Part shown: piece by piece, positions 7,607-16,710 of the stretch | Layout: each line of letters starts with the position of its first letter | Position numbering within the stretch: the stretch's first letter is position 1 | Assembly: GCF_014298075.1 (NCBI RefSeq) | Contig: NZ_CP060418.1 | Coordinates: forward strand, 1,798,001 to 1,862,000 | DNA: 64,000 nucleotides | DNA from: Enterobacter sp. JUb54 | GTDB taxonomy: Bacteria; Pseudomonadota; Gammaproteobacteria; Enterobacterales; Enterobacteriaceae | Direction: 5' to 3' | Notes under the pieces: generated by a model | Database searches by the model: none | Told to the model about the DNA's origin: nothing | Seen by the model: the letters and a program-made list of their open reading frames with translations, nothing else | Program-made: the position numbers and the translations under genes

Positions 7607-10600
7607 TCAAGACAAAGCATTTTTAAGTATTTTAATCCTTACTCTGGCGTATTTTATCAAGTCATTTAAGTACGAATCAGTCCTATTAAATTCTATAATA
7701 TTAAGCAGGCTCGCATATCTTTCCTCTGATTCATGGTCATTATTTAAACGCCAGATAAAGGAGCTATAACGAAACATCTTAACAAGGCTATCGTTATCTT
7801 TTCTATCGACAAAAACTGCCCAAAGTATTCTGTGTGTTTTTTTGAGCTGCACATCTATTCTTTGCGTGTAAAAATATGAATAAGCAACACACAAAATATT
7901 AATATCTGAATCAGTAATACTTTCAACCATACTTCTATCTAAAAAAGACAAATTCCTAGCAATAATAACACTATACATCGAGTAAGTATCATCTAGTTTA
8001 AGCAACGCAGATCTATACAATTTTTCATTTTCTTCATAATCATCTTGATGCCTTGCAATTTCCAAAATCGCCTGACTTTTAATGACACTAAAATTATATT
8101 TTTCGGCTTTTCTCAACACCTTCTTCAACTGTAATAATTTCGTCTCGCCAGATGATTTTTCAGCTAAAATTAATTCAGCATGCGTATATGTCGGTGAGTC
8201 AGGCTTACTCAGTTTTTTGGTTTCGTTAGCATACTCTATTGCATCAATTTCATGACCTGAAGCGTTTGAGTAAGATAATGCTATTTGTAAATTAGCAGTG
8301 GCAATTTCATGCTTCTGGAATAGACTAGGTTGTTCTAACGCTAGTAACATCTCGTCAACAGCCTCTATTCTATACCCAAGCATCCTTAGCCCTTTCGACA
8401 AAGAGAAGTGTAACCTACCTAAAGCAATTGTTTCAGAGGACTCTTTAATTAAGGCTTTTATTTCCGTCGCTGAGAATATAAGATCTTTGTAACGCTTATT
8501 ATCCTCTAAAAACTTAAAAAAAGCCAATGCCAAGTTAAAGGTAGCCTTAATTTCTCGCCTCATGTCATTTTCGACAGCAAATCGCAAATAGGCGCAAATC
8601 AATATATGTGCATTTCCTGGCCCTGATTTATTTACATCCTGTAAATAACGTAAGGATGATTGATTAAACTTAATATCTCCAGTTATCCACATATCACCAA
8701 AAGTGAGGTCTAGATACTTCCTGACAATTGAAAAATATTCATCACGTTCAACATCCTGTCTTATATATATACCTACCAAGGGGTTTATCACATGTACTGG
8801 CTCCTTCTCTTTTGTCCCTCTTTCACTTAATACTATTATTTTCTCCGATGTTGTAATAAGACCAGAGTTAGAAATATCTAAAAAATCCGATGTCGTAAAT
8901 GGTGATTTTGGATTGAATCTTTTAAGCCTCGAATATGTATCACCATACTGAAGAATTGACAATACTTTCAATAAAGCATAGTGTCGTGTAGAATCTTTTT
9001 TACTGATATAATTTAACAAAGATTCTTTCAAGCGAAGAGGAATAGGATCATCATCTTTAAACTCATCAAAATCAATACGTTGATTGTATTCGTCTTCTAT
9101 AAGAGTTTCAATACCACTAATTTTTAACTGTAATATTATATTATTTAAACGAGTAGGCAGCCCTGCGGAAAGACGAACTATAGAATCAAAATATGATTGC
9201 GTCAGATAATCTTTATCGCCATCGGGATGCTCCATAATAAAGGATTTTATATCAGGCTCAGATAAAGGTTTTAATGAAATTATAGGATACTCTAAATTCA
9301 CTAATGATGAATCGCCACTATTAATAATCAGAATATTGGGGATAAAATCAAGTAAGACCTTAAGCAGTTTATCGTAATCATTAAACCAAGTTATATTTTC
9401 AAGTGATGTTACTTCTTCAAACAGTATTGCTATGTCATTCCTTTCAGCTGCCAGCACAACAAAAGTGTGTAACCCATGCCCAAACCTCTCCTTAAATTTA
9501 CTGTCGATATCATCCAGACTTGTACAGCCCTGAACATTTATATTATAGATTGTTTTTAAATTTAATGGATTTGCCGGATTCTCTTTAAGAGTATATAAGA
9601 AGCCATTTCTCTCCATCCCCCAATCTGCGACCAGAGAAACAACTCGAGAAACCTTAATGTCATCTGAAAATTGCGACTGCTCAACCAATCTTATATTTTT
9701 GTGTGCCGGGTAACGCTTTAGTGACATGGGTTCGAAAGGAGAAGCCCCGCTCTCCCCATCCCTTATATTCTCCATTGATTTTTTAATCTCAGTCGTAACC
9801 GCATCAAATATATTTTTTTCATTACTCTCAATATTTGATATTTCTTTTACATCAGATGGTGTATTCATAGGAATGAGATGCATTTTTAAACTAGCAAAAA
9901 AATCATTACACTCTATTCCATAGTATGGTCTAAACCTTCCTCTCAAATGTATATTACGGACACGAAGAAACAACTTGTCATATTTCTTTGAAACTATATC
10001 CTCATTGCTCTCAAAGAATGCCCAGATTACATCGGTATTTGCACTGTTATCAAATGCTATTTCCTGAAGTGATTCAATAAATATATCATCCCATCCACCG
10101 TAAGCGATCACTACCAAGGTGGTATCTCTTAACAACTGCAATAGAGATGATTTCAATTGAGGACGTTTTGTTGTCAGTTGCTTTGGTGTATGAAGTGTAT
10201 CAGCCCCCTCCCAGAAACCATGCAGATGAATGACAGGTATACTTCGAGGAATATCACCATTAAAATTAGAAAGACTGCCATCACTATGAAGGATGGTTTT
10301 TAAGGGAATGATGTTATATTTTTTCAACCCTTCCTCAATTAATGGATCGAAATTTGTTGTTATTATACTAGTAACATTTAACGATTCTGATGATATAATT
10401 TCACACAGTGCATCCAATCCTCTCGGAATATTCCATAAATTCAAGTCCGGATTAAAAGCATTTAACACAGCATTTTTTATAATATCATTAACTTCATCTT
10501 GACTAAGATAATCCTTTATAAAATCAAATCCTTCTTGGTACCGCTCCGTTGTATTCGTTGCTTTTATAGTCTCTTCGTACTGTTCGAATAATTGTTCTTT

Positions 10601-10762
10601 TTTTAAAACATCCTCAATCATTTGTACAATTTCTGAAACTGTTGAAACACCATTTGAACCAGGTCCATCAGCAGCCGAAATTGGCGAACCAACTAAAATA
10701 GTGATCGGTTTTTTACTTCTTGTTATCGCACTTAATAGAGCTTTGTCAGAGGCTAGTTGCAT
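7607..10762 (-). CDS. SIR2 / degenerate STAND-like / helical-repeat protein, probable anti-phage effector
   Basis: 1051 residues, AT-rich, at the P2 Z/fun position. Residues about 1-300 look like a SIR2 (NAD-consuming) domain: VGSPIS (24-29), TTNFDP (135-140), HLHG with the putative catalytic His (179-182) and AYGGWDD (220-226). Residues about 370-550 are spaced like a STAND/NB-ARC module (sensor-type LSAGLPTRL at 531-539), but the P-loop position (374-391) reads VADWGMERNG, lacking the GKT, and the Walker B position (ILIINSGD) lacks paired acids. Residues about 680-1050 are helical repeats, probably TPR-like. Known SIR2-STAND systems (Avs5 type) and DSR proteins deplete NAD on phage sensing. 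It could be either branch. AGGGAG precedes the start. Confidence 0.75.
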   Translation of the reverse strand: MQLASDKALLSAITRSKKPITILVGSPISAADGPGSNGVSTVSEIVQMIEDVLKKEQLFEQYEETIKATNTTERYQEGFDFIKDYLSQDEVNDIIKNAVLNAFNPDLNLWNIPRGLDALCEIISSESLNVTSIITTNFDPLIEEGLKKYNIIPLKTILHSDGSLSNFNGDIPRSIPVIHLHGFWEGADTLHTPKQLTTKRPQLKSSLLQLLRDTTLVVIAYGGWDDIFIESLQEIAFDNSANTDVIWAFFESNEDIVSKKYDKLFLRVRNIHLRGRFRPYYGIECNDFFASLKMHLIPMNTPSDVKEISNIESNEKNIFDAVTTEIKKSMENIRDGESGASPFEPMSLKRYPAHKNIRLVEQSQFSDDIKVSRVVSLVADWGMERNGFLYTLKENPANPLNLKTIYNINVQGCTSLDDIDSKFKERFGHGLHTFVVLAAERNDIAILFEEVTSLENITWFNDYDKLLKVLLDFIPNILIINSGDSSLVNLEYPIISLKPLSEPDIKSFIMEHPDGDKDYLTQSYFDSIVRLSAGLPTRLNNIILQLKISGIETLIEDEYNQRIDFDEFKDDDPIPLRLKESLLNYISKKDSTRHYALLKVLSILQYGDTYSRLKRFNPKSPFTTSDFLDISNSGLITTSEKIIVLSERGTKEKEPVHVINPLVGIYIRQDVERDEYFSIVRKYLDLTFGDMWITGDIKFNQSSLRYLQDVNKSGPGNAHILICAYLRFAVENDMRREIKATFNLALAFFKFLEDNKRYKDLIFSATEIKALIKESSETIALGRLHFSLSKGLRMLGYRIEAVDEMLLALEQPSLFQKHEIATANLQIALSYSNASGHEIDAIEYANETKKLSKPDSPTYTHAELILAEKSSGETKLLQLKKVLRKAEKYNFSVIKSQAILEIARHQDDYEENEKLYRSALLKLDDTYSMYSVIIARNLSFLDRSMVESITDSDINILCVAYSYFYTQRIDVQLKKTHRILWAVFVDRKDNDSLVKMFRYSSFIWRLNNDHESEERYASLLNIIEFNRTDSYLNDLIKYARVRIKILKNALS

Positions 10763-10806
10763 AATTCAGTACTCCCTACTATAAAGACAATTCAATAACG
10801 ATACAT

Positions 10807-10812
10807 ATTATA
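10807..10812 (-). promoter_or_regulatory. Possible -10 element of the SIR2-type gene
   Basis: Perfect TATAAT on the minus strand, 45 nt upstream of the ATG at 10762, in AT-rich DNA. No good -35 hexamer stands at 16-18 bp, so this is a weak call. It would give the gene a promoter independent of the late tail operon. Confidence 0.35.
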
Positions 10813-10833
10813 TACTTAGCTTATCAATAATTT

Positions 10834-11037
10834 TTACGCAAGAAACGCAAACCTTAACTTATCATCATGATAAATATAGTTTTTATCCAAATCATAAGTA
10901 TTGAAATTATCCTTATCAAATTGATTCGCCTGTTCAAAAAACAACCACAACCTTACTGATGCTCGGCTTAACCCACCGTCGTCTCCAAATTGCTTTGCTT
11001 CAATGAAGCCGATTTTTTCTATTTGATTACTTCTCAT
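10834..11037 (-). CDS. Possible small protein upstream of the SIR2-type gene
   Basis: A 67-residue frame (MRSNQIEKIGFIEAKQ...) between the tail-fibre gene and the SIR2-type gene, on the same strand as both. It has a few aromatic and charged residues (SVRLWLFFEQANQFD) but no motif I recognise. No Shine-Dalgarno sequence stands at the right distance. It could be a small partner of the SIR2-type protein, or chance in AT-rich DNA. Confidence 0.3.
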   Translation of the reverse strand: MRSNQIEKIGFIEAKQFGDDGGLSRASVRLWLFFEQANQFDKDNFNTYDLDKNYIYHDDKLRFAFLA

Positions 11038-11109
11038 AAAGAAAGCACATTGACGTTCACCTGTGAATACATATAGCTAACTGTCGGGTTAGTGCAAATA
11101 GTATTTTTC

Positions 11110-12207
11110 TTATGTCACACGTTGCCACATGCATAGGGTGAAGTATTCGTTAGTCACATCTACCGCTTTGTTTGTGGACTCAGTCAGGCCTGCTGCATCA
11201 ATGTAGGTTCCCTCAGTCAGCGCAAGCGGGCCGCTTTTCTGGTTGTCTGTTCCATGAGTTGTATTCGGATCCCACGTGGCACCAGGTGATCTGTCACCAG
11301 AACGATGCCAGTGGGGAGGCAGGTTATCGGCTTCGAGTTTCACCTTGTTACTGCCGCCGGTCGCGCCGTATTGAGAGCCGATCCGCACAACCCTTCCATC
11401 AAAGGTTTCGCTTAAATCAGCCCATGTCTGCCAAGGGAAACGAGTCGCCGGGCTTTGTTCTCCTGAGATGACGATCCCGACGTAAAAAATAGCGTCAACA
11501 ATAGCCTTGTATCCGTCCCCATCGCTGCCCAGCCCCAGAGCTTTTAGCGCCTCAGATGGATTGCTCAGATCGGACAGGTTTTTCTCTTTTTGCAATGCGC
11601 CAATAATGCGTGAGTCATTTCCTGCGGCTACCGTTCCCGCCTCTGTGCCAACGTCCCGCGTGGCCGAGTTGCCCAGCTCCAGATTTTCCCTAGCCTCTTC
11701 AGCATCAGTTAGATCCGAGAGGTTCAGCTCGCGCCGCAAATAACGTTTATCGCCTGACTCCTGAGTTAAGGTGGCTAGCGTCGGATCGATAACCAGCTGC
11801 ACATTTGAGCTGTGTGTCAGCGTCAGCACTAGCGTCAAAATGATCTCTTTGATAATGGAATCTGATTGCGCCGGGAGGTATGTCGCCGGGTATGCGCCGT
11901 AAGCGATGAGCGTACCCTTAGCGCTGACCAGCCCCGCCTCTCTGAGCGTCTTACCCGGATAATCCCGGCAGTTGATAACAATCTGACCGCTGATAAATCC
12001 CTCAAAGCTTGAATTAGAGTCAAAGGTTTCACGGCCAAACTGACCAAAAAGCGCCGTCACCGCCGCCAGGTCATCTGGATCGGTCGGTAAAGTCACGCCG
12101 CCGCCATCGCCGATAAGCACTGCGGTAATATCCACAACCTCACCCGCCTGATACGCAGCCTCGATTTCAGCGGCGCCCGCCGTCGTTAGTGTCAGTCCTG
12201 CGGCCAT
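11110..12207 (-). CDS. H: Tail fibre protein (gpH-like, phage tail-collar family)
   Basis: 365 residues. The N-terminus (TTAGAAEIEAAYQAGEVVDI) is a tail-collar fibre domain that binds the baseplate. The middle has two fibre-type repeats (NLSDLTDAEEARENLELG at about residue 160 and NLSDLSNPSEALKALGLG near 210). The C-terminus ends EYFTLCMWQRVT, like many fibre tips. It is much shorter than P2 H (669). GAGGAGG lies 5 nt upstream of the ATG. No gpG-type assembly chaperone follows, as in P2; only the SIR2 cargo region does. Host range may therefore be shared with the repeat extension on gpI. Confidence 0.88.
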   Translation of the reverse strand: MAAGLTLTTAGAAEIEAAYQAGEVVDITAVLIGDGGGVTLPTDPDDLAAVTALFGQFGRETFDSNSSFEGFISGQIVINCRDYPGKTLREAGLVSAKGTLIAYGAYPATYLPAQSDSIIKEIILTLVLTLTHSSNVQLVIDPTLATLTQESGDKRYLRRELNLSDLTDAEEARENLELGNSATRDVGTEAGTVAAGNDSRIIGALQKEKNLSDLSNPSEALKALGLGSDGDGYKAIVDAIFYVGIVISGEQSPATRFPWQTWADLSETFDGRVVRIGSQYGATGGSNKVKLEADNLPPHWHRSGDRSPGATWDPNTTHGTDNQKSGPLALTEGTYIDAAGLTESTNKAVDVTNEYFTLCMWQRVT

Positions 12208-12419
12208 TATGCCTCCTCATTTTTTGTTTCTGGCTCAATGCCGTACACGCCGGCAAGGCGGTCATAAAAATCATCGCTGACGACCCTACTGGCGGTATCA
12301 ATATCGCCTTCATCAATCGAAATTACGCCAGCATCCTGGAGCCTGTTCAGATGCTCCAGGAAAAAATCGTCGGTCTGGCAAAAGTCGATCAAGCTTTTTA
12401 ATTGATTGAATGTCTTCAT
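12207..12419 (-). CDS. Small protein between gpI and gpH, unknown function
   Basis: 70 residues, acidic (MKTFNQLKSLIDFCQTDDFF...). Its ATG overlaps the gpI stop (ATGA) and its end touches the gpH start, so it is translationally coupled on both sides and almost certainly expressed. It is predicted to be mostly helical. I do not recognise the family. Its position suits a fibre or gpI assembly factor, which would compensate for the absent gpG, but that is only inference. Confidence 0.7.
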   Translation of the reverse strand: MKTFNQLKSLIDFCQTDDFFLEHLNRLQDAGVISIDEGDIDTASRVVSDDFYDRLAGVYGIEPETKNEEA

Positions 12420-15400
12420 AATTTATTCGTTATCCAGTTGCCGGGTAAATCGTCGTAATCGTCGAGATCTGCGCAGGAATAAAACGCGTAATAATGCGCA
12501 GTGACATTTGGCACCTTGGCCATAAAGACCAATCCTTTACCGGTCAGCAATGCGCAGCCCCTGAATATGGCCGTGGTGGTGACAATATTCGGGTAGCTCG
12601 CAAGATTAAAAATCGCATTGACGTCACTGCGTAATGACGCGCAGCCGTCAAACAGATAACCCACGGTCGTGACCGCTGTGGTGTTGAGTAATCCCGCCCC
12701 AACGACTTCCAGCGAGCGACATTCCGCAAAGAGATTCGTGAACACCGTGGCATTTACGCTGGCGGCAAAAAGCCCCGCAGGCACTGAACGCAAGTTTTTA
12801 CATCCCCTGAAGGTCTGGCCGTAAGCTGTCACCAGCGGGTTGCCGCTGAACAGGTTTTCCGGTATTTCCGCCACGCCAGTGTTCTGGAACGTCGCGCCAA
12901 ACGCGGTGATAAGTGGGCAAGATGCAAACAGCGTAGGCGGAATGTCCGCCAGTGAAGTGCAGTCGTAGAACGTTGATCCAGCACTGGTCAGCAGGGTGTT
13001 ATGCTCCAGTAAATCCGCAGGCAATACTGCCAGCGCGGTACAGCCGGAGAACGTCAGTGTTAACGAAGTGAGATTGACGCAACCCGCAAGCAGGCCGGAT
13101 GGCAACGCGATCAGTGCGCTACAGTCCTGGAATGTGGATCCCATGCCTTTCAGGGATACCATGTCGCTGAACAGTTCTTTTGGCAGCCCGACCAGCGCGG
13201 AGCACTTATTGAACAGGAACTCGACGGCTGTCACTTTACCGCAACCAGCAAACATATCTCCCGCGAGGGAAACCAGTGAGCGACAGCCGGAGAAGGTGTA
13301 GCCCAAGCTGGTTAACGCACTACATCCACGAAATGCCCCTTCCCCCACAGAAACCAGAGAATGACAGTTCAGAAATGCATAAACGAATGTCGTCACCAGC
13401 GCTTTATCGGCAAAAGCGCCGGCCTCTACTTTGATAAGTGATTCGCAGTTGGCGAAAGCATATGAGTAAGTGGTAACTTTCGTGCAGTCAGCAAAAGACG
13501 GGAGTGCCGTCAGGCTGCTGCAACCATAAAATACGCTGGCGAATGTTGTCGCACTGACGCAACCGCTGAAAATATCATCAGCAACGGTCTCAAGGGAGCG
13601 GCAGCTGTAAAACGCAGAGGCAAATGTTTGCGCCAGGCTGCACCCGGCAAACAAGCCAGCGCCGACTGTTTTCAGTAAACTGCAACCAGAAAAGACCGTC
13701 CCGAAATATGTCACTTTTGACAGGCCAGCAAACAATTCAGCGGGAACAGACAGGAGCTGTGAGCAGCCGCTAAACGCGCCGCCAAAATGACTCGCCTCAG
13801 AGCAGGCATGAAACAGGCCGGCAGGTAATTCTGTCAGCGCGGCACTATTCTGGAATACGCCTGTGAAAATACCCCCCGGAACATCAGCGAACATGTCGCC
13901 ACGCAACGCCAGAAGGTTGCGGCAGCCCCTGAAGCAGTACGAAAAGGATGTGGCTGAAACGCACCCTTTAAATACCCCGGCCCCGACACTTAACAGCGCC
14001 GTGCAGCCATCAAATGCACTGTTAAAACTGACCGCAGATGCGCAGCCACTGAATGTACTATTTCCGGTACTGGTAAGAGCGGTGCATTTTTCGAAAACAG
14101 AGATAAAGTGCGCCACCGCAGTCTGGCCGCTAAACAGCCCATCAGGGAGGATGGCCAGGGCTGTACAGCCGTAGAATGCAGAGGTGAAATCTGTGGCAGT
14201 AGTAAGGCGTGAGAACAGCCCCGACGGTAATTCTTCCAGTGAGGTGCAATCCCTGAATAGGGACGTGCAGCTCTGCACTTTCGGAAGATCATCAAACGCC
14301 CCGGCATGTACTCTGACAAGCCCTATCGCGCCTGAAGAAAAGGAGGTGAGATTATCCCGATTCCCGGTGACATAAATAATTTCACGGACGGTGTTCAGCG
14401 TCACGGAGACGTTCCCCATAGCCCGCTGAAAGCTGGCGGTTTCTGTATTTTTGACCGTTATTGTGTATTCCCTGCCCGCCTCCAGTTCACGGGTCGGAAC
14501 AACCCAGCCATAAATGGCACTGGCCGGATCGAGGCGATACTCCCGGCTGTCGATGCCGTCACCATAGTCAACGGTGAAATCTTCGTCCATGCGAACAAAG
14601 AACAGCGGACGGCTTGCATTATCGATCCGGGTGACGAACTTCATCACCGCAACCACTTTCACACTGATCACCGCGCTAACGCCGTTAGTGGTGGTGACGG
14701 TGACCGAACAGCTCCCCCGCTCCACGGCCATGACCACAATGGCGCCATCGACAATCCGGGCGGTCGCAATTGTTTTATCCGATGTGGTTACCGTAAAGGT
14801 TTTATCTTCCGCGTATTCAGGAAGGATGGTTACCGTGACCGTTTCCGAGTCACCCGGTGCCAGATTCAGCTCGTAGCGGGATAAAATCACCTGCAACGGG
14901 ACAAAGCGAGGCGTGATTTTCTCGGTGGCGTACATGTACCCGGCCGCATATGAGGTTCCCTGAAGCCGGCCAAACACATGCACGGAAAACCAGCTGCGCA
15001 GGTTCCTGGCACGCAACACCGCTAATTTCAGGTCCTGCTGGTCATACTCCGTCACCGGAAGATCGTTTTGATACACGTTCAGGCGAAAGGTATACGGATC
15101 CCCTTTCGGGTTCTGATTGAACCATTCAACAATATCCGTCCCAAAAGGACTGTCTACCAGGGCATGACGGACAGCGGCGACCGTGCCGCGATGGCGATGG
15201 ATGTAATGCGCGCGCTTGATCGCATCGCGTTTCTTTTGTTCTGACCAGTCAATATTCCAGGTATCAACCTGATATTCCCACGCCAGCCACGGCAGGAGCG
15301 CCAGCGGGCAGCTGTCGGGATCTTTCACCCAGCGGATCAGATGTACTGGCAGACTCGCCAGCGCTGCGGCGCTGGCCCTGTCGATGGCCCGCTCTACGGC

Positions 15401-15445
15401 GGTAGCGTTGGGTGGCAGAATGCTGGCGGGATAATTAGCGGTCAT
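12416..15445 (-). CDS. I: Tail protein I fused to Ig-like and BspA-type leucine-rich-repeat domains
   Basis: 1009 residues (P2 I 176). Residues 1-175 are a normal gpI (SILPPNATAVERAIDRASA, LLPWLAWEYQVDTW, IHRHRGTVAAVRHAL). Residues about 185-270 look like a bacterial Ig-like (Big2) domain rich in V/T/S strands. From about 350 to the end there are about 26 repeats of 24-25 residues with the pattern F-x-G-C-x-x-L-x-x-(L/V)-P-x-x-L-F, typical of BspA-type surface leucine-rich repeats. gpI is at the baseplate, so the repeats would project from it, probably as a receptor-binding or adhesive part. The start overlaps gpJ; the stop overlaps the 70-residue gene. Confidence 0.92.
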   Translation of the reverse strand: MTANYPASILPPNATAVERAIDRASAAALASLPVHLIRWVKDPDSCPLALLPWLAWEYQVDTWNIDWSEQKKRDAIKRAHYIHRHRGTVAAVRHALVDSPFGTDIVEWFNQNPKGDPYTFRLNVYQNDLPVTEYDQQDLKLAVLRARNLRSWFSVHVFGRLQGTSYAAGYMYATEKITPRFVPLQVILSRYELNLAPGDSETVTVTILPEYAEDKTFTVTTSDKTIATARIVDGAIVVMAVERGSCSVTVTTTNGVSAVISVKVVAVMKFVTRIDNASRPLFFVRMDEDFTVDYGDGIDSREYRLDPASAIYGWVVPTRELEAGREYTITVKNTETASFQRAMGNVSVTLNTVREIIYVTGNRDNLTSFSSGAIGLVRVHAGAFDDLPKVQSCTSLFRDCTSLEELPSGLFSRLTTATDFTSAFYGCTALAILPDGLFSGQTAVAHFISVFEKCTALTSTGNSTFSGCASAVSFNSAFDGCTALLSVGAGVFKGCVSATSFSYCFRGCRNLLALRGDMFADVPGGIFTGVFQNSAALTELPAGLFHACSEASHFGGAFSGCSQLLSVPAELFAGLSKVTYFGTVFSGCSLLKTVGAGLFAGCSLAQTFASAFYSCRSLETVADDIFSGCVSATTFASVFYGCSSLTALPSFADCTKVTTYSYAFANCESLIKVEAGAFADKALVTTFVYAFLNCHSLVSVGEGAFRGCSALTSLGYTFSGCRSLVSLAGDMFAGCGKVTAVEFLFNKCSALVGLPKELFSDMVSLKGMGSTFQDCSALIALPSGLLAGCVNLTSLTLTFSGCTALAVLPADLLEHNTLLTSAGSTFYDCTSLADIPPTLFASCPLITAFGATFQNTGVAEIPENLFSGNPLVTAYGQTFRGCKNLRSVPAGLFAASVNATVFTNLFAECRSLEVVGAGLLNTTAVTTVGYLFDGCASLRSDVNAIFNLASYPNIVTTTAIFRGCALLTGKGLVFMAKVPNVTAHYYAFYSCADLDDYDDLPGNWITNKL

Positions 15446-16358
15446 GGTCCATCACCACAAGATTGATTTTGACGGCGGTGCAATGAGGCGCTTCTCCCAT
15501 CATCGCCACGACGTCGGCGGCAGGTGAATGCAAATCGACGGTAACAACGCCGTCCTGATGCAGCGCCCCATCTATGCCGGACCGTGCGGCGGTGGCATTG
15601 ATGAGATGTACAGAGGCGGTGTATTCGTTCAGTTCTGTGGTGGCATTTTCCAGCACCGTGGCAGTGTCCACGCCATAAGGGACATAAATGTCAGCGATCA
15701 CCTGATAATTCACAATCACAGCGGAGCGGACATAATCGGCCACGTAATCCGTAATCGGACGCACATCCTCCGGGTTCACTGCTGTCAGCACTTTATCAAG
15801 CAGAACCTGCGGGGCGGTGCCATCCCCGGTACGTGACAACACGTAGAGGAAAACGCGACCCTCCTGGTCGTGCGTCTCCGGGCCATAGGCGCGAACATCG
15901 AGTACATCCGCATCAGCCCCGCGCGCAAAATAGTGATAGGCATTACGGGCGCCAGCCGTGCTCAGGCGCGCCCATGAGAGCAACGTACGGGCGCGCAGCT
16001 CTTCATCGCTTTCGTATATGGCGTCCGCCTCGTCGGTGGCTTCGGTAATCAGCAGGCGTTCCGTGTCAAAATTACCCGCGACCTGATCGAGATCCTCCCC
16101 CAGAGCGCTCGAAAGCAGCACCGCGCGAACGGCTTCATTGATACGTTGCAGCAGATGGATCTCGCGGTATGTAAACGCCTGAGCCAGTGCTGCCATCGGT
16201 TCAGATTCCAGCAGCAGCGCAGCAGACACAGAAGCTTGTTGTTCCGTAGGCATGGCCGCCACGATAAGCGCCCGGATATCAGTCAGCACCGTTTCAAAAT
16301 CGGGCACCTCGACGATATCAGGCTGCGGGATCTGAGATAAATCGACAGACGTTTGCAC
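15435..16358 (-). CDS. J: Baseplate protein gpJ
   Basis: 307 residues (P2 J 302), Baseplate_J family. Signatures include VEVPDFETVLTDIRALIV near the N-terminus, EDLDQVAGNFDTERL and the RPITDYV segment. It forms the baseplate periphery with W and connects to I and the fibres. It overlaps gpI by 11 bp and begins right after the W stop, so W-J-I are tightly coupled. Confidence 0.95.
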   Translation of the reverse strand: MQTSVDLSQIPQPDIVEVPDFETVLTDIRALIVAAMPTEQQASVSAALLLESEPMAALAQAFTYREIHLLQRINEAVRAVLLSSALGEDLDQVAGNFDTERLLITEATDEADAIYESDEELRARTLLSWARLSTAGARNAYHYFARGADADVLDVRAYGPETHDQEGRVFLYVLSRTGDGTAPQVLLDKVLTAVNPEDVRPITDYVADYVRSAVIVNYQVIADIYVPYGVDTATVLENATTELNEYTASVHLINATAARSGIDGALHQDGVVTVDLHSPAADVVAMMGEAPHCTAVKINLVVMDHDR

Positions 16359-16359
16359 A

Positions 16360-16710
16360 CTAGCTCCTTAACCTGATGGTGTTGCTGGTTTCTGTCATGG
16401 TTTCCGTGATGGTGCCGCTCAGCTCAGCGGTCACTGCGCCTGTTTCCGAAAACATCACATTGACGGTGGTCAGGCTGATCCGCGGTTCCCACTGCGCCAG
16501 CGCAATGGCGGTGGCGCCCATCAGCTGCATGCGGGTGACGGCGTTCTGCGGCGCATCGAGCAAATCAGGGATCGCGCTGCCAAAGTCTCGCCGCATCACA
16601 CGGGAGCCGGTTGGCGTGGTCAGGATTTTTGTCACGGACTGCCAGAGCTGATCGTGATCGGTCAGCACGCCGGTGCCATCCGGGTTCATCCCGGTATAAC
16701 TTGCTGTCAT
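16360..16710 (-). CDS. W: Baseplate wedge protein gpW (gp25-like)
   Basis: 116 residues (P2 W 115), GPW_gp25 family, related to the T4 gp25 wedge/lysozyme-like fold that nucleates sheath assembly. It contains MNPDGTGVLTDHDQLWQSV, a PTGSRVMRRDFGS segment and the family RISLTTVNV. Its ATG overlaps the V stop. Confidence 0.95.
   Translation of the reverse strand: MTASYTGMNPDGTGVLTDHDQLWQSVTKILTTPTGSRVMRRDFGSAIPDLLDAPQNAVTRMQLMGATAIALAQWEPRISLTTVNVMFSETGAVTAELSGTITETMTETSNTIRLRS

Noticed and set aside
12450-14330. Periodic DNA in the minus-strand tail gene as a tandem-repeat or CRISPR array
   Set aside because: The 72-75-bp periodicity is the leucine-rich-repeat protein pattern; DNA units are diverged and without spacers.
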